64,000 nt of DNA, from positions 2,604,001-2,668,000 of the forward strand of contig CAXXSS010000001.1 in assembly GCA_963676865.2 (NCBI GenBank), given 5' to 3'. This document shows, in pieces, positions 9,301 through 18,489 of this stretch. A program made the translations under genes and the position numbers. Origin of the DNA: JAAYUD01 sp963676865. GTDB lineage: Bacteria > Bacteroidota > Bacteroidia > Bacteroidales > Bacteroidaceae. The notes under the pieces are model-generated. The model saw nothing but the letters and a program-made list of their open reading frames with translations, was not told where the DNA came from and did no database searches. Every line of letters begins with the position of its first letter. The first letter of the stretch is position 1.

Positions 9301-10485
9301 CTACAGCAAGTTTAATTGCTTGAAGCTTTTTACCAATTTGTCTACAGCAAAGTCAACTTGTTCTTTAGAGTGAGTGGCCATCAATGCAACACGGATCAGT
9401 GTGTCTTCGGGAGCACAAGCCGGTGGTATTACCGGGTTGACAAATACACCTTCGTCGAAAGCCAATTTTGTTACTGCAAATGTTTTTTCCATATCACGAA
9501 CGTAAAGCGGAATGATTGGAGTTGCCGTATCACCTATTTCGAAGCCACTGTCGCGGAAACATTTCAAAGCATAGTGAGTCAGAGACCACAAATGCTCAAT
9601 GCGTTCCGGTTCGCTCTTGATAATGTGGAGAGCCATACGCGCAGCTGCTGTTGCTGCCGGAGTATTGCTGGCACTAAATATATATGAGCGCGAATTGTGG
9701 CGGAGATAGTTGATCACCGACTTGTCGGCAGCTATAAAGCCACCAATAGATGCCAATGATTTACTGAATGTACCCATGATAAGGTCGACGTCTTTGGTTA
9801 GTCCGAAATGGTTGCAGGTGCCTCGCCCTTGTTTACCAAGAACGCCAAGGCCATGAGCCTCGTCTACCATAATCGAACCATTGTACTTTTTACTTAAGCG
9901 AACAATCTCCGGAAGGTTTGCAATGTCGCCTTCCATGCTGAAGACACCGTCAACCGCAATAATTTTTACCGCATCGGGATCACATTTCTTAAGCTCTTTC
10001 TCCAGAGCTTCCATGTCGTTGTGCTTATACTTGTAGCAAGTGGCAAAAGAAAGTCTGCGTCCATCTACAATAGATGCGTGGTCGCGCTCATCACATATGA
10101 TATACTCTCCGCGGCCGGCAGCAGCCGACAATGTTCCTAGATTAACTTGGAAACCTGTAGAAAAGGATATAGCATCTTCTTTGCCAACAAATTCTGCCAA
10201 TTCTTTTTCAAATTCAACATGAATATCCAATGTCCCGTTCAGAAAACGAGAGCCTGCACATCCTGTTCCATATTTTCTAGTAGCTTCAATTGCAGCCTCT
10301 TTTATACGAGGGTCGTTGGTAAGTCCCATGTATGAGTTGGAACCGAACATGAGTACTTTTTTCCCACTCATGATAACTTCTGTGTCTTGTGCACTATTTA
10401 TGCAACGAAAGTAGGGATATACGCCCTTAGCCATCACTTGCTGTGGTAAGTCGTATTTAGAAAACTTGTCTTGTAATAAGCCCAT
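9301..10485 (-). CDS. spt: Serine palmitoyltransferase (alpha-oxoamine synthase family)
   Basis: This PLP enzyme condenses L-serine with a fatty acyl-CoA to give 3-ketosphinganine, the first step of sphingolipid synthesis, a hallmark of Bacteroidales. The 394 residues carry the family motifs: GTGCAGSRFLNGT (73-85), DEAHGLGVLG (208-217) and GTFSKSLASIGG, with the PLP-binding Lys242. The distinction from KBL and BioF homologues rests on overall similarity to the characterised Bacteroides enzyme as I recall it. A -7 element (TATCTTTG, - strand, 10569-10562) lies 77 nt upstream. A lipid kinase gene diverges from it. Confidence 0.93.
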   Translation of the reverse strand: MGLLQDKFSKYDLPQQVMAKGVYPYFRCINSAQDTEVIMSGKKVLMFGSNSYMGLTNDPRIKEAAIEATRKYGTGCAGSRFLNGTLDIHVEFEKELAEFVGKEDAISFSTGFQVNLGTLSAAAGRGEYIICDERDHASIVDGRRLSFATCYKYKHNDMEALEKELKKCDPDAVKIIAVDGVFSMEGDIANLPEIVRLSKKYNGSIMVDEAHGLGVLGKQGRGTCNHFGLTKDVDLIMGTFSKSLASIGGFIAADKSVINYLRHNSRSYIFSASNTPAATAAARMALHIIKSEPERIEHLWSLTHYALKCFRDSGFEIGDTATPIIPLYVRDMEKTFAVTKLAFDEGVFVNPVIPPACAPEDTLIRVALMATHSKEQVDFAVDKLVKSFKQLNLL

Positions 10486-10561
10486 GTATTTATCGTTAGT
10501 TATTGCTACCTCCTTCGAGATGTTGGTAGCATGTTTATTCTTTTTTTCTTTTTTTGATGTG

Positions 10562-10595
10562 CAAAGATACTAATTTTTGTTTTTTCTACTGCAAA
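10562..10595 (-). promoter_or_regulatory. Promoter of spt
   Basis: On the - strand, TTTG (10595-10592), a 22-nt spacer and TATCTTTG (10569-10562) fit the Bacteroidota -33/-7 pattern, giving a leader of about 70 nt. Confidence 0.6.
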
Positions 10596-10662
10596 ATTGC
10601 TTTTTTTTTTGCATTACTTATAGATAGGAAAGATAAAAATTCAATTTTCGCGAAATATGTAT

Positions 10663-10670
10663 TAATTTTG
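10663..10670 (+). promoter_or_regulatory. -7 element upstream of the lipid kinase gene
   Basis: TAATTTTG matches the TAnnTTTG consensus and lies 26 nt before the ATG at 10697. No convincing -33 TTTG is present. Confidence 0.5.
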
Positions 10671-10696
10671 TCGCCCAAAATAGATGAGTATATCGG

Positions 10697-11593
10697 ATGA
10701 AGAAGACTGTAGCTGTTATTGTAAATCCTATTTCGGGAACAAAGAAAAAGGAAGGCATCAAACGCTTGATTTATGAAATATTAGATTCGGATCAGTTGGA
10801 TGTTAGGGTCATGACGACTCTTTATGCGGGGCATGGCGCTGAAATAGCTACAGCCGAGCGAGAGAATAAAACGAATATTGTTGTCGCTGTGGGCGGCGAC
10901 GGTACAGTTAACGAGGTGGCCCGTTCCTTAGCCGGATCTGATACTGCGATGGCGATAGTACCATGTGGTTCTGGCAATGGATTGGCTCGCCATCTGCATA
11001 TACCGATGGATGTTCGTAAAGCTGTAGGTATTATCAATAAGAATATAATTGAACGGATAGATTATGGAATGATAAATAGTCATCCTTTCTTTTGTACTTG
11101 CGGAGTAGGGTTTGATGCTTCGGTTACGATGGATTTTTCGAAAAAAGGGACTCGAGGATTGCTCACTTATGTAGAGACTACCTTATTGGATTATATTCGT
11201 TATAAGCCCGAAATATATACGTTGACGACTGACGAAGAAGGCGAAAAGCAATATAAGGCTTTTCTGGTGACGGTTGCCAATGCTTCTCAATATGGTAATA
11301 ACGCCTATATCGCTCCCCGGGCTACAATGCGCGACGGGCTGCTTGATGTCGTTATTCTCTCGCCTTTTAAGGCTTATGATGTGCCGATGTTGGCGTACAG
11401 ACTTTTTAATAAGAAGATGGAAGGTAGCCAATACGTTACTCATCTGCGTACTAAACATTTGACTATTCATCGTGAAAAGTCTGGTTGTGCGCATTTTGAT
11501 GGTGAACCTCTTTCTACAGGACAAGATATTGATATTCGTGTCTTTCCCGGTCAACTGAAAGTGGTTGTCCCTAGTGAAATTCAAAAAATTTAG
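10697..11593 (+). CDS. Diacylglycerol/lipid kinase family protein (YegS/DagK-like)
   Basis: This 298-residue protein has the lipid-kinase catalytic domain: an NPISGTKKK start (10-18), the nucleotide-binding GGDGTVNEV (66-74), the GSGNG motif near 95, and a C-terminal beta-sandwich ending HFDGEPL. It should phosphorylate a lipid hydroxyl with ATP at the inner membrane. Members act on diacylglycerol, sphingoid bases or ceramide. Its divergent position next to spt makes a sphingolipid substrate an attractive inference, but nothing in the sequence proves it. Confidence 0.9.
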   Translation: MKKTVAVIVNPISGTKKKEGIKRLIYEILDSDQLDVRVMTTLYAGHGAEIATAERENKTNIVVAVGGDGTVNEVARSLAGSDTAMAIVPCGSGNGLARHLHIPMDVRKAVGIINKNIIERIDYGMINSHPFFCTCGVGFDASVTMDFSKKGTRGLLTYVETTLLDYIRYKPEIYTLTTDEEGEKQYKAFLVTVANASQYGNNAYIAPRATMRDGLLDVVILSPFKAYDVPMLAYRLFNKKMEGSQYVTHLRTKHLTIHREKSGCAHFDGEPLSTGQDIDIRVFPGQLKVVVPSEIQKI

Positions 11594-11645
11594 TTTTTGG
11601 TGAAGAAAAATCACTATGTATGAACAAGTTTGCAATATTATTATC

Positions 11646-11653
11646 TAATTTTG
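11646..11653 (+). promoter_or_regulatory. -7 element upstream of aspS
   Basis: TAATTTTG, 37 nt before the aspS ATG, matches the Bacteroidota -7 consensus. Confidence 0.5.
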
Positions 11654-11690
11654 CAAAACATAACAATAAAATAAAGCTTATATATATAAT

Positions 11691-13448
11691 ATGTATAGAA
11701 CTCATACTTGTGGAGAGCTCAGAATCTCTGATGTAGATAAAAAAGTAACTTTGGCCGGATGGGTACAACGTACCCGTAAAATGGGCGGTATGACTTTTGT
11801 CGATTTGCGCGACCGCTATGGTATCAGTCAATTGGTGTTCAACGAAGAAGATAATGTTGCTTTGTGTGAGCAAGCAAATAAATTGGGACGCGAATTTGTT
11901 ATTCAGGTAAAAGGCGTTGTTAAAGAACGTTTTAATAAGAATGAGAATTTGTCGACAGGCGATATTGAAATTATCGTATCTGAACTTACAGTCCTGAGTG
12001 TTTCTGCTACTCCTCCCTTTACGATAGAAGATAATACGGATGGGGGTGATGATATCCGCATGAAGTATCGTTATCTTGATTTGCGTCGGTCATGTGTCCG
12101 TGCAAATCTGGAGCTTCGCCATCGAATGGTAGTCGAAGTGCGGAATTATCTAGATAAACAGGGCTTTATGGAAATAGAAACGCCTATTTTAATCGGATCC
12201 ACTCCCGAAGGCGCCCGCGATTTTGTCGTTCCTTCTCGTATGAATCCCGGCACATTCTATGCTTTGCCTCAGTCGCCCCAGACTTTAAAGCAGTTGCTTA
12301 TGGTTGCTGGAGTAGACCGATATTTTCAGATCGCAAAATGCTTTAGAGACGAAGATCTTAGGGCTGACCGTCAACCTGAATTCACTCAGATAGACTGCGA
12401 AATGAGTTTTGTTGATCAAGATGATATTATTGAGACATTTGAAGGCATGGCGAAGCATTTGTTCAAAGTGATTCGTGATGTGGATTTTGAAAAATCATTC
12501 ATCCGTATGCCTTGGATAGAGGCTATGAAACGCTTTGGTAGCGACAAACCTGATATGCGTTTCGAAATGGAATTTGTCGAATTGATGGACGTGATGAAAG
12601 GGTCTGGATTTGGAGTGTTTGACGAAGCCAATTATATAGGAGGAATATGTGCTGAGGGTGCTGCTGTTTATACTCGTAAACAGCTCGATGCACTTACCGA
12701 TTTTGTGAAACGTCCTCAAATTGGGGCAAAGGGTATGGTTTATGCTCGTGTTCAGGAAGACGGTTCCGTGAAGTCGAGCGTCGATAAATTCTATTCACAA
12801 GAGGTGCTGCTGGCAATGAAAGATAAGTTTGGAGCCAAACCTGGTGATTTGATTTTGATATTGAGTGGTAGCGATGCCATGAAAACTCGTAAACAGTTAT
12901 GCGAACTTCGACTCAAAGTGGCTGATGAACTGGGGCTTCGCGATAAAAATAAATTTTCATTATTGTGGATTGTTGATTTCCCGCTCTTTGAGTGGAGTGA
13001 AGAAGAACAACGCCTGATGGCTACTCATCATCCTTTTACGGCTCCCAATCCGGAAGATATTCCACTGCTTGACGAACATCCTGAAAAAGTTAGAGCGCTG
13101 GCATACGATATGGTTTGCAACGGCATCGAGGTGGGAGGCGGTAGTGTCCGCATCCACGACAGTAAGCTGCAAGATAAAATGTTTGATGTTCTTGGATTTA
13201 CAGAAGAACGCGCTCAAGCACAATTCGGCTTTTTGATGAATGCTTTCAAATATGGAGCTCCTCCTCATGCCGGTTTGGCTTACGGCTTGGACAGGTGGGT
13301 TAGTATAATGGCCGGTTTGGACAGTATTCGCGATTGTATTGCTTTCCCGAAGAATAACTCAGGACGTGATGTGATGCTTGATGCTCCAGCTCCTTTGGAG
13401 CAATGTCAACTTGATGAGTTGAATTTGCTTCTCAAAAAGGAGGAATAG
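11691..13448 (+). CDS. aspS: Aspartyl-tRNA synthetase
   Basis: This class II synthetase charges tRNA-Asp. The 585 residues cover an N-terminal OB anticodon-binding domain (1-105, GWVQRTRKMGG), the catalytic core with motif 2 (FRDEDLRADRQPEFTQID, about 215-232), the bacterial GAD insertion (about 300-420) and motif 3 (GLAYGLDRW, near 520). The length and the GAD domain are those of the bacterial-type enzyme. It heads a run of same-strand genes through coaX, lptC and the CNNM/CorC gene. Confidence 0.98.
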   Translation: MYRTHTCGELRISDVDKKVTLAGWVQRTRKMGGMTFVDLRDRYGISQLVFNEEDNVALCEQANKLGREFVIQVKGVVKERFNKNENLSTGDIEIIVSELTVLSVSATPPFTIEDNTDGGDDIRMKYRYLDLRRSCVRANLELRHRMVVEVRNYLDKQGFMEIETPILIGSTPEGARDFVVPSRMNPGTFYALPQSPQTLKQLLMVAGVDRYFQIAKCFRDEDLRADRQPEFTQIDCEMSFVDQDDIIETFEGMAKHLFKVIRDVDFEKSFIRMPWIEAMKRFGSDKPDMRFEMEFVELMDVMKGSGFGVFDEANYIGGICAEGAAVYTRKQLDALTDFVKRPQIGAKGMVYARVQEDGSVKSSVDKFYSQEVLLAMKDKFGAKPGDLILILSGSDAMKTRKQLCELRLKVADELGLRDKNKFSLLWIVDFPLFEWSEEEQRLMATHHPFTAPNPEDIPLLDEHPEKVRALAYDMVCNGIEVGGGSVRIHDSKLQDKMFDVLGFTEERAQAQFGFLMNAFKYGAPPHAGLAYGLDRWVSIMAGLDSIRDCIAFPKNNSGRDVMLDAPAPLEQCQLDELNLLLKKEE

Positions 13449-13480
13449 AACATGTCTTTCGTAGGATAGAGACAACGGCA

Positions 13481-14221
13481 ATGAACTTGATTGTTGATAT
13501 AGGGAACACAGTTGCAAAAATTGCTGTTTTCGACGGGCAAGACATGCTGGAACAAGTATATGATTCCAATCAAACTTTGTCGCGTCTGGATGAAATGTAT
13601 GATAGGTATAAACCTGGACATGCAGTTGTGGTTAGTGTCATTGATTTGACCGACGAGGTAAAAAAGGCTCTCGATAGTCTTCCTGTATTTACGTTGTATG
13701 TTGATTATCGTACTCCGTTGCCTATCAAGAACCTTTACGAAACTCCCCGTACTTTGGGATACGACAGGGTTGCTGCCGTTGTTGGCGCCTTTGATCGTTT
13801 TCCTTATCGTAACATATTGATCATCGATTCGGGTACTTGTATTACCTACGAATTTATTAATGCCAATGGAGAATATCGTGGAGGAAATATCTCATTAGGA
13901 GTAGCAATGCGGTTCAAAGCTTTGCATTGTTTTACGGGGCATTTGCCACTGGTGCAGAATACAGAGGCTGGCCTTGATTTTGGGATCAATACTGACACTG
14001 CTATTCAGGCTGGTGTGATGAAAGGCTTGGAGTATGAGATGTCGGGCTATATTGATGCTATGAAACAAAAATATCCCGATCTTTTGGTTTTTTTAACGGG
14101 AGGTAAGCATTTTCCTTTTGAATCTAAATTAAAAAATAGCATCTTTGTGGATAAATTTCTGGTATTACGAGGATTGAATCGTATACTCAATGATTATAAG
14201 GTATTTGTACAAAAAAGATAA
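13481..14221 (+). CDS. coaX: Type III pantothenate kinase
   Basis: This 246-residue ASKHA-fold kinase carries out the first step of CoA synthesis. The visible motifs are the phosphate-binding MNLIVDIGNTVAKIAVF at the N-terminus, GYDRVAAVVGA (about 105-115), and the IIDSGTCITYE metal/phosphate loop followed by GGNISLGVAMR. It lies 32 nt after aspS and 8 nt before lptC, which suggests co-transcription. Type III kinases are resistant to CoA feedback in characterised members. Confidence 0.96.
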   Translation: MNLIVDIGNTVAKIAVFDGQDMLEQVYDSNQTLSRLDEMYDRYKPGHAVVVSVIDLTDEVKKALDSLPVFTLYVDYRTPLPIKNLYETPRTLGYDRVAAVVGAFDRFPYRNILIIDSGTCITYEFINANGEYRGGNISLGVAMRFKALHCFTGHLPLVQNTEAGLDFGINTDTAIQAGVMKGLEYEMSGYIDAMKQKYPDLLVFLTGGKHFPFESKLKNSIFVDKFLVLRGLNRILNDYKVFVQKR

Positions 14222-14229
14222 TATAGAGC

Positions 14230-14853
14230 ATGTTGCAACACATAAAAAATAGTTTCTTCGATTTTGGCCGAGTGACGAGAGTTACAGCTTGGGTGCTGTT
14301 GATTGCGGCTTTGGTGTTGGTTTCATGTGACAATAAGAAAGTAAGGCTGGCCGCCGCTATTCAATGTCGTGACTCTATGCCTGTAATGGCTACTTATGGA
14401 GTCAATACGCTTATATCCGATTCGGGAATAATTCGTTTTAGGATGAAAGCCAAAGAATGGTTTATCTATGATAGACGACATCCTTCTCATTGGGCTTTCG
14501 AAAAAGGTTTTTATGTAGAGCAATTTGATTCTGTAATGCATATTACAGCTAATGTGAAATGTGATACGGCTTATTTCTACGACCAGCAAAAAATATGGCG
14601 TCTGATAGGGCATGTAGCGATAAAGAATAGAGCAGGCGAGCATTTCAATACTCAGGAACTTTTTTGGAATCAATCTACTCAGAAGATATATACCGATAAG
14701 TATATTAGCGCCGAACTGGTGGATCGTGTTATAAAGGGGCATGGATTTGAATCAAACCAGCAAATGACGGTTTGGAAAATAAAAAACATTTCGGGTATCT
14801 TTTATGTAAATCCTGCTCCTAAAGATACGGTAAAAGCCGAACCGATAAAATAG
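14230..14853 (+). CDS. lptC: LPS export periplasmic protein LptC
   Basis: This 207-residue protein has one N-terminal membrane segment (VTAWVLLIAALVLVSC, possibly lipidated) and a beta-jellyroll periplasmic body of the LptC family. The C-terminal part (HVAIKNRAGEHFNTQELFWNQ, then KGHGFESNQQMTVW) matches the typical family repeat. It should bridge the inner-membrane LptBFG transporter to LptA. lptE lies about 8 kb downstream. The next gene starts 5 nt after its stop. Confidence 0.88.
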   Translation: MLQHIKNSFFDFGRVTRVTAWVLLIAALVLVSCDNKKVRLAAAIQCRDSMPVMATYGVNTLISDSGIIRFRMKAKEWFIYDRRHPSHWAFEKGFYVEQFDSVMHITANVKCDTAYFYDQQKIWRLIGHVAIKNRAGEHFNTQELFWNQSTQKIYTDKYISAELVDRVIKGHGFESNQQMTVWKIKNISGIFYVNPAPKDTVKAEPIK

Positions 14854-14858
14854 TATTT

Positions 14859-16130
14859 ATGGATCCGATTATATTCTTATATTTGTTTTTGTCTATACTT
14901 TTCTCGGCATTTTTTTCGGGGATGGAGATTGCGTTCGTTTCGGTCGACAAACTTCGTTTGCGACTGGATGAAAAAGGAAAACTGACTTCTCGCATTTTGA
15001 ATCTTTTTTTCCGTTCTCCTAACAATTTTATTTCGACGATGTTAGTAGGCAATAATATTATGTTAGTCATCTATGGTATATTGATGGCTAAGGTTATTGG
15101 CTATTTTATTTTCGGTCTTAACGATAATTCGGGTGATAATTTCGGTACTGTATTGTCCGAGACGTTGATTTCATCACTCATAATTCTTCTGACGGGGGAA
15201 TTCTTGCCTAAGTCACTTTTCAAAATCGATCCGAGCGGCATGTTGTGCACCTTTGCTTTCCCTCTTTTTATTTGCTATATTGTACTTTATCCCATATCCA
15301 AGTTTGCATCCGGCATTTCATATCTTTTCTTGCGTCTTTTCGGTTTGAGAGTCAATACAGAAACCAAATCGAAAGCTTTTGGGAAAGTAGATCTGGATTA
15401 TTTTATTCAATTGAGCATTGATCATGCCCAAGATTCTAACAATGTAGATACGGAAGTTAAAATGTTCCAGAATGCGTTAGAATTCTCAAACGTTAAGGTG
15501 AGAGATTGTATTGTTCCTCGTACAGAAGTGGTGGGAGTAGATAAGGATAATACGACACTCGAAGAATTGATGAAGGTCTTCGTCGAATCAGGAATTTCCA
15601 AGGTCATTATATATGATGGCGGTATTGATAATGTTGTCGGATATATCCATTCTTCCGAGATGTTTCACGATTCGGAAGATTGGAAAAACTGTATTAAAGC
15701 TTTACCTATAGTACCCGAAACGATGGCAGCTCACAAACTGATGAAACAATTCATGCAGCAAAAAAAATCGATCGCTGTTGTAGTAGACGAGTTTGGAGGT
15801 ACTTCGGGTATTGTTACCTTAGAAGATTTGGTAGAAGAAATATTTGGAGATATAGAAGATGAACATGATACTTCGTCGTATGTGAGTAAACAAATAGGCG
15901 AAAATGAATATGTCTTGTCTGCTCGTCTCGAGATTGAAAAAGTAAATGAAACGTACGGATTAGAGTTGCCTGTCTCGGATGATTATCTGACGATAGGCGG
16001 ATTGATACTGAATAAATATCAAGGATTCCCGAAACTTCATGAAATTGTTTCGATAGAAAATTATCAGTTTAAAATACTGAAAATATTACCGGTTAGGATA
16101 GAACTTGTAAGCTTAAAAGTGCAAAAATAG
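14859..16130 (+). CDS. CNNM/CorC (hemolysin-family) membrane protein, GldE-like
   Basis: This 423-residue protein has the DUF21/CNNM membrane domain (about 1-190, several helices), a CBS pair (about 205-335, with VPRTEVVGVD at its start and VDEFGGTSGIVTLEDLVEEI at its end) and a C-terminal CorC_HlyC domain (about 345-420). Relatives transport or sense divalent cations. In gliding Bacteroidota the relative GldE is linked to motility, but Bacteroidales usually do not glide. It is placed at the end of the aspS run. The transported ion is not predictable. Confidence 0.88.
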   Translation: MDPIIFLYLFLSILFSAFFSGMEIAFVSVDKLRLRLDEKGKLTSRILNLFFRSPNNFISTMLVGNNIMLVIYGILMAKVIGYFIFGLNDNSGDNFGTVLSETLISSLIILLTGEFLPKSLFKIDPSGMLCTFAFPLFICYIVLYPISKFASGISYLFLRLFGLRVNTETKSKAFGKVDLDYFIQLSIDHAQDSNNVDTEVKMFQNALEFSNVKVRDCIVPRTEVVGVDKDNTTLEELMKVFVESGISKVIIYDGGIDNVVGYIHSSEMFHDSEDWKNCIKALPIVPETMAAHKLMKQFMQQKKSIAVVVDEFGGTSGIVTLEDLVEEIFGDIEDEHDTSSYVSKQIGENEYVLSARLEIEKVNETYGLELPVSDDYLTIGGLILNKYQGFPKLHEIVSIENYQFKILKILPVRIELVSLKVQK

Positions 16131-16257
16131 AGAGCTTATCCATTCTAAACATAAAATTTTTTAATTTTAAATGGCAGTGGATGTACTTTTTTTGTATCTT
16201 CGTGCCCAAATTATAAACAGAAAAATAGGAAAAACAAATAAATAATTATTAATTAAA

Positions 16258-18387
16258 ATGGCAACATTACAAAAAATTAGATCAAAAGGGCCTCTTTTGG
16301 TGATTGTAATTGGCTTGGCCTTGTTCGCTTTTATTGCCGGTGATGCATGGCAAGTATTGGGACCTAAACAGTCTACAGTGGCTGGCGAAGTAAACGGCAA
16401 GACGATCACAGCCAAAGAATTTCAAGATTTATTAGAAGAGTATACCGATGTCGTAAAGCTTACAACCGGTGCAAGTTCTTTGACTGAAGAACAAAATGAT
16501 CAATTGAAAGATGAAGTATGGCAAACTTATGTCAATAATCAGCTTGTCAGCAAAGAAGCAAAAAAAATGGGGTTGACGGTAACAAATGCCGAGATTCAAT
16601 CTATTCTTGCTCAGGGTTCCGATCCTTTATTGCAGCAGACTCCTTTCCGCAATCAACAAACAGGAATGTTTGATAAGGATATGCTCAATAAATTTCTGGT
16701 AGAGTATTCTAAAATGGATATGACAAAAGTTCCACAACAGTATGTTGAACAATATCAGTCTATGTACAAATTCTGGAAATTTATCGAAAAGACTTTAGTA
16801 TCTACTCGCTTGGCTCAAAAATATCAAGCTCTTATCGCAAAATCGCTGATTTCTAATCCGGTTGAAGCAAAGAACTCTTTCGAAGGTCGTGTAAATGAGT
16901 CTCAAGCTTTGTTGGCTGCTGTTCCTTATAGCTCGATACCTGATAAGAAGGTGACAATAACCGACTCTGACTTAAAGAGTGTGTACGACAAGAAGAAAGA
17001 ACAGTTCCGTCAATATGCCGAAACTCGTGATATCAAATATATCGATGTTCAGGTTACTGCTAGCGCTGCCGATAAGGCTGCTATTCAAAAGGAGATGAAT
17101 CAATATACTCAACAGTTGGGACAAAGCCAACAAGATATGAGTGCTTTTATTCGTTCTACCGGCTCTACGGTTTCTTATAAAGATCTGTTTTTGCCAAAAA
17201 CAGCATTCCCTACAGATATTGCTGCTCACCTCGACGGTGCTGCAATTGGTGCTGTAGTGGGACCATTCTTTAATGCTCCCGATAACACACTGAATACAAT
17301 GACGGTGTTGGCCAAAACGGTCGCTGCCGATTCTATTCAGTTCCGTCAAATTCAGTTTGCTAAGGGCAACGGCAATTCTACAGCTCAAGCAGACAGTGCT
17401 TTCAAAGCTATTAAAGGTGGTGCCGATTTTGCTAGTGTAGCCAAAAAATATGGTCAGAACGGTGAGCCTAATTGGATTTCATCTAGCAATTATGCTCAGG
17501 CACAAGTCGACGGTGATAATCTGAAATATTTGCAGGCTATCCTTTCTACCGGTGTAAATGAAGTGAAGGATGTAGTACTTGCTCAGGCAAACGTTATTCT
17601 TCAAGTTGTTGCGAAGAAAGGTGATAAACCTCAGTATAAAGTCGCTGTCGTAAAACGTACGGTAGACTTCAGCAAGCAAACTTACAATAATGCATATAAC
17701 AAATTCAGTTCCTTCATGGCCTCCAATCCGACTTTGGATAAAATGAAGTCGAATGCCGAGACAGCTGGTTACAAATTGTTAGATCATAACGATCTATACA
17801 GTTCTGAACACAATATCGCTGGCGTCACAGGAACTCGTGAAGCAATGCGTTGGGTGTTTGGTGCTAAGGTAGGTACTGTTTCTCCTGTTTACGAATGTGG
17901 CGAAAGCAACCATATCTTGGTTATTGCCTTGACAGGTATCAATAAAGAAGGTTATCGTTCTTGGGAAAAAGTAAAAGACCAGCTTAAAGCACAAGTCTTG
18001 AAAGACAAGAAAGCCCAAATGATTATGGATCAGATGAAGAATTTTACTTCATTTGCCCAATATCGCAATATGCCTTCTGCAGTTGGCGATACATTGAAAC
18101 ATGTTACTTTCGAAGCTCCTGCATATGTCTCGTCTTTGAATAGTAGCGAACCTGTTGTAGGTGCATATACTTCTATCTCTGCTGTCAACAAATTGAGCAA
18201 GCCTATCAAAGGAAATGCCGGTGTACTTGTTTTGCAGGTGATCGGAAAAGATCGTTTGAACGAGAAGTTTAACGAACGTAGCGAAGAAGCTCGTTTAGTA
18301 GGTCTGCATCAGCAGGCAGCTAGCCGTTTGATGAACGATCTTTATCTTAAAGGTAAGGTAAAAGATAAACGCTATTTGTTCTTCTAA
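16258..18387 (+). CDS. SurA/PpiD-type peptidylprolyl isomerase
   Basis: This 709-residue periplasmic foldase is anchored by one N-terminal helix (LLVIVIGLALFAFIAGDAW, about 12-30). A SurA_N-like segment follows (EVNGKTITAKEFQDLLEEY, near 44-62), with a rotamase region in the middle (around 330-440) and a C-terminal helical part. It is expected to help outer-membrane proteins fold as they leave the Sec machinery. The ATG at 16258 gives the expected cytoplasmic stub. A strong hairpin terminator follows 30 nt after the stop. Confidence 0.9.
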   Translation: MATLQKIRSKGPLLVIVIGLALFAFIAGDAWQVLGPKQSTVAGEVNGKTITAKEFQDLLEEYTDVVKLTTGASSLTEEQNDQLKDEVWQTYVNNQLVSKEAKKMGLTVTNAEIQSILAQGSDPLLQQTPFRNQQTGMFDKDMLNKFLVEYSKMDMTKVPQQYVEQYQSMYKFWKFIEKTLVSTRLAQKYQALIAKSLISNPVEAKNSFEGRVNESQALLAAVPYSSIPDKKVTITDSDLKSVYDKKKEQFRQYAETRDIKYIDVQVTASAADKAAIQKEMNQYTQQLGQSQQDMSAFIRSTGSTVSYKDLFLPKTAFPTDIAAHLDGAAIGAVVGPFFNAPDNTLNTMTVLAKTVAADSIQFRQIQFAKGNGNSTAQADSAFKAIKGGADFASVAKKYGQNGEPNWISSSNYAQAQVDGDNLKYLQAILSTGVNEVKDVVLAQANVILQVVAKKGDKPQYKVAVVKRTVDFSKQTYNNAYNKFSSFMASNPTLDKMKSNAETAGYKLLDHNDLYSSEHNIAGVTGTREAMRWVFGAKVGTVSPVYECGESNHILVIALTGINKEGYRSWEKVKDQLKAQVLKDKKAQMIMDQMKNFTSFAQYRNMPSAVGDTLKHVTFEAPAYVSSLNSSEPVVGAYTSISAVNKLSKPIKGNAGVLVLQVIGKDRLNEKFNERSEEARLVGLHQQAASRLMNDLYLKGKVKDKRYLFF

Positions 18388-18417
18388 ACCGGAACTAAAT
18401 AACGAACATTTCTTAAA

Positions 18418-18463
18418 AGAGCCATGCTACTTGTAAAACTATTCAAGTAGCATGGCTCTTTTT
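18418..18463 (+). terminator. Rho-independent terminator after ppiD
   Basis: The arms AGAGCCATGCTACTTG and CAAGTAGCATGGCTCT are a perfect 16-bp inverted repeat around a 10-nt loop, followed by a T-run. This is one of the clearest terminators in the window. Confidence 0.93.
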
Positions 18464-18476
18464 CAATTAAAATACT

Positions 18477-18484
18477 TACATTTG
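18477..18484 (+). promoter_or_regulatory. -7 element immediately upstream of rlmN
   Basis: TACATTTG matches TAnnTTTG and ends only 5 nt before the rlmN ATG at 18490. If used, transcription would begin at or within a few bases of the start codon, giving a leaderless mRNA. Confidence 0.55.
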
Positions 18485-18489
18485 CAATA

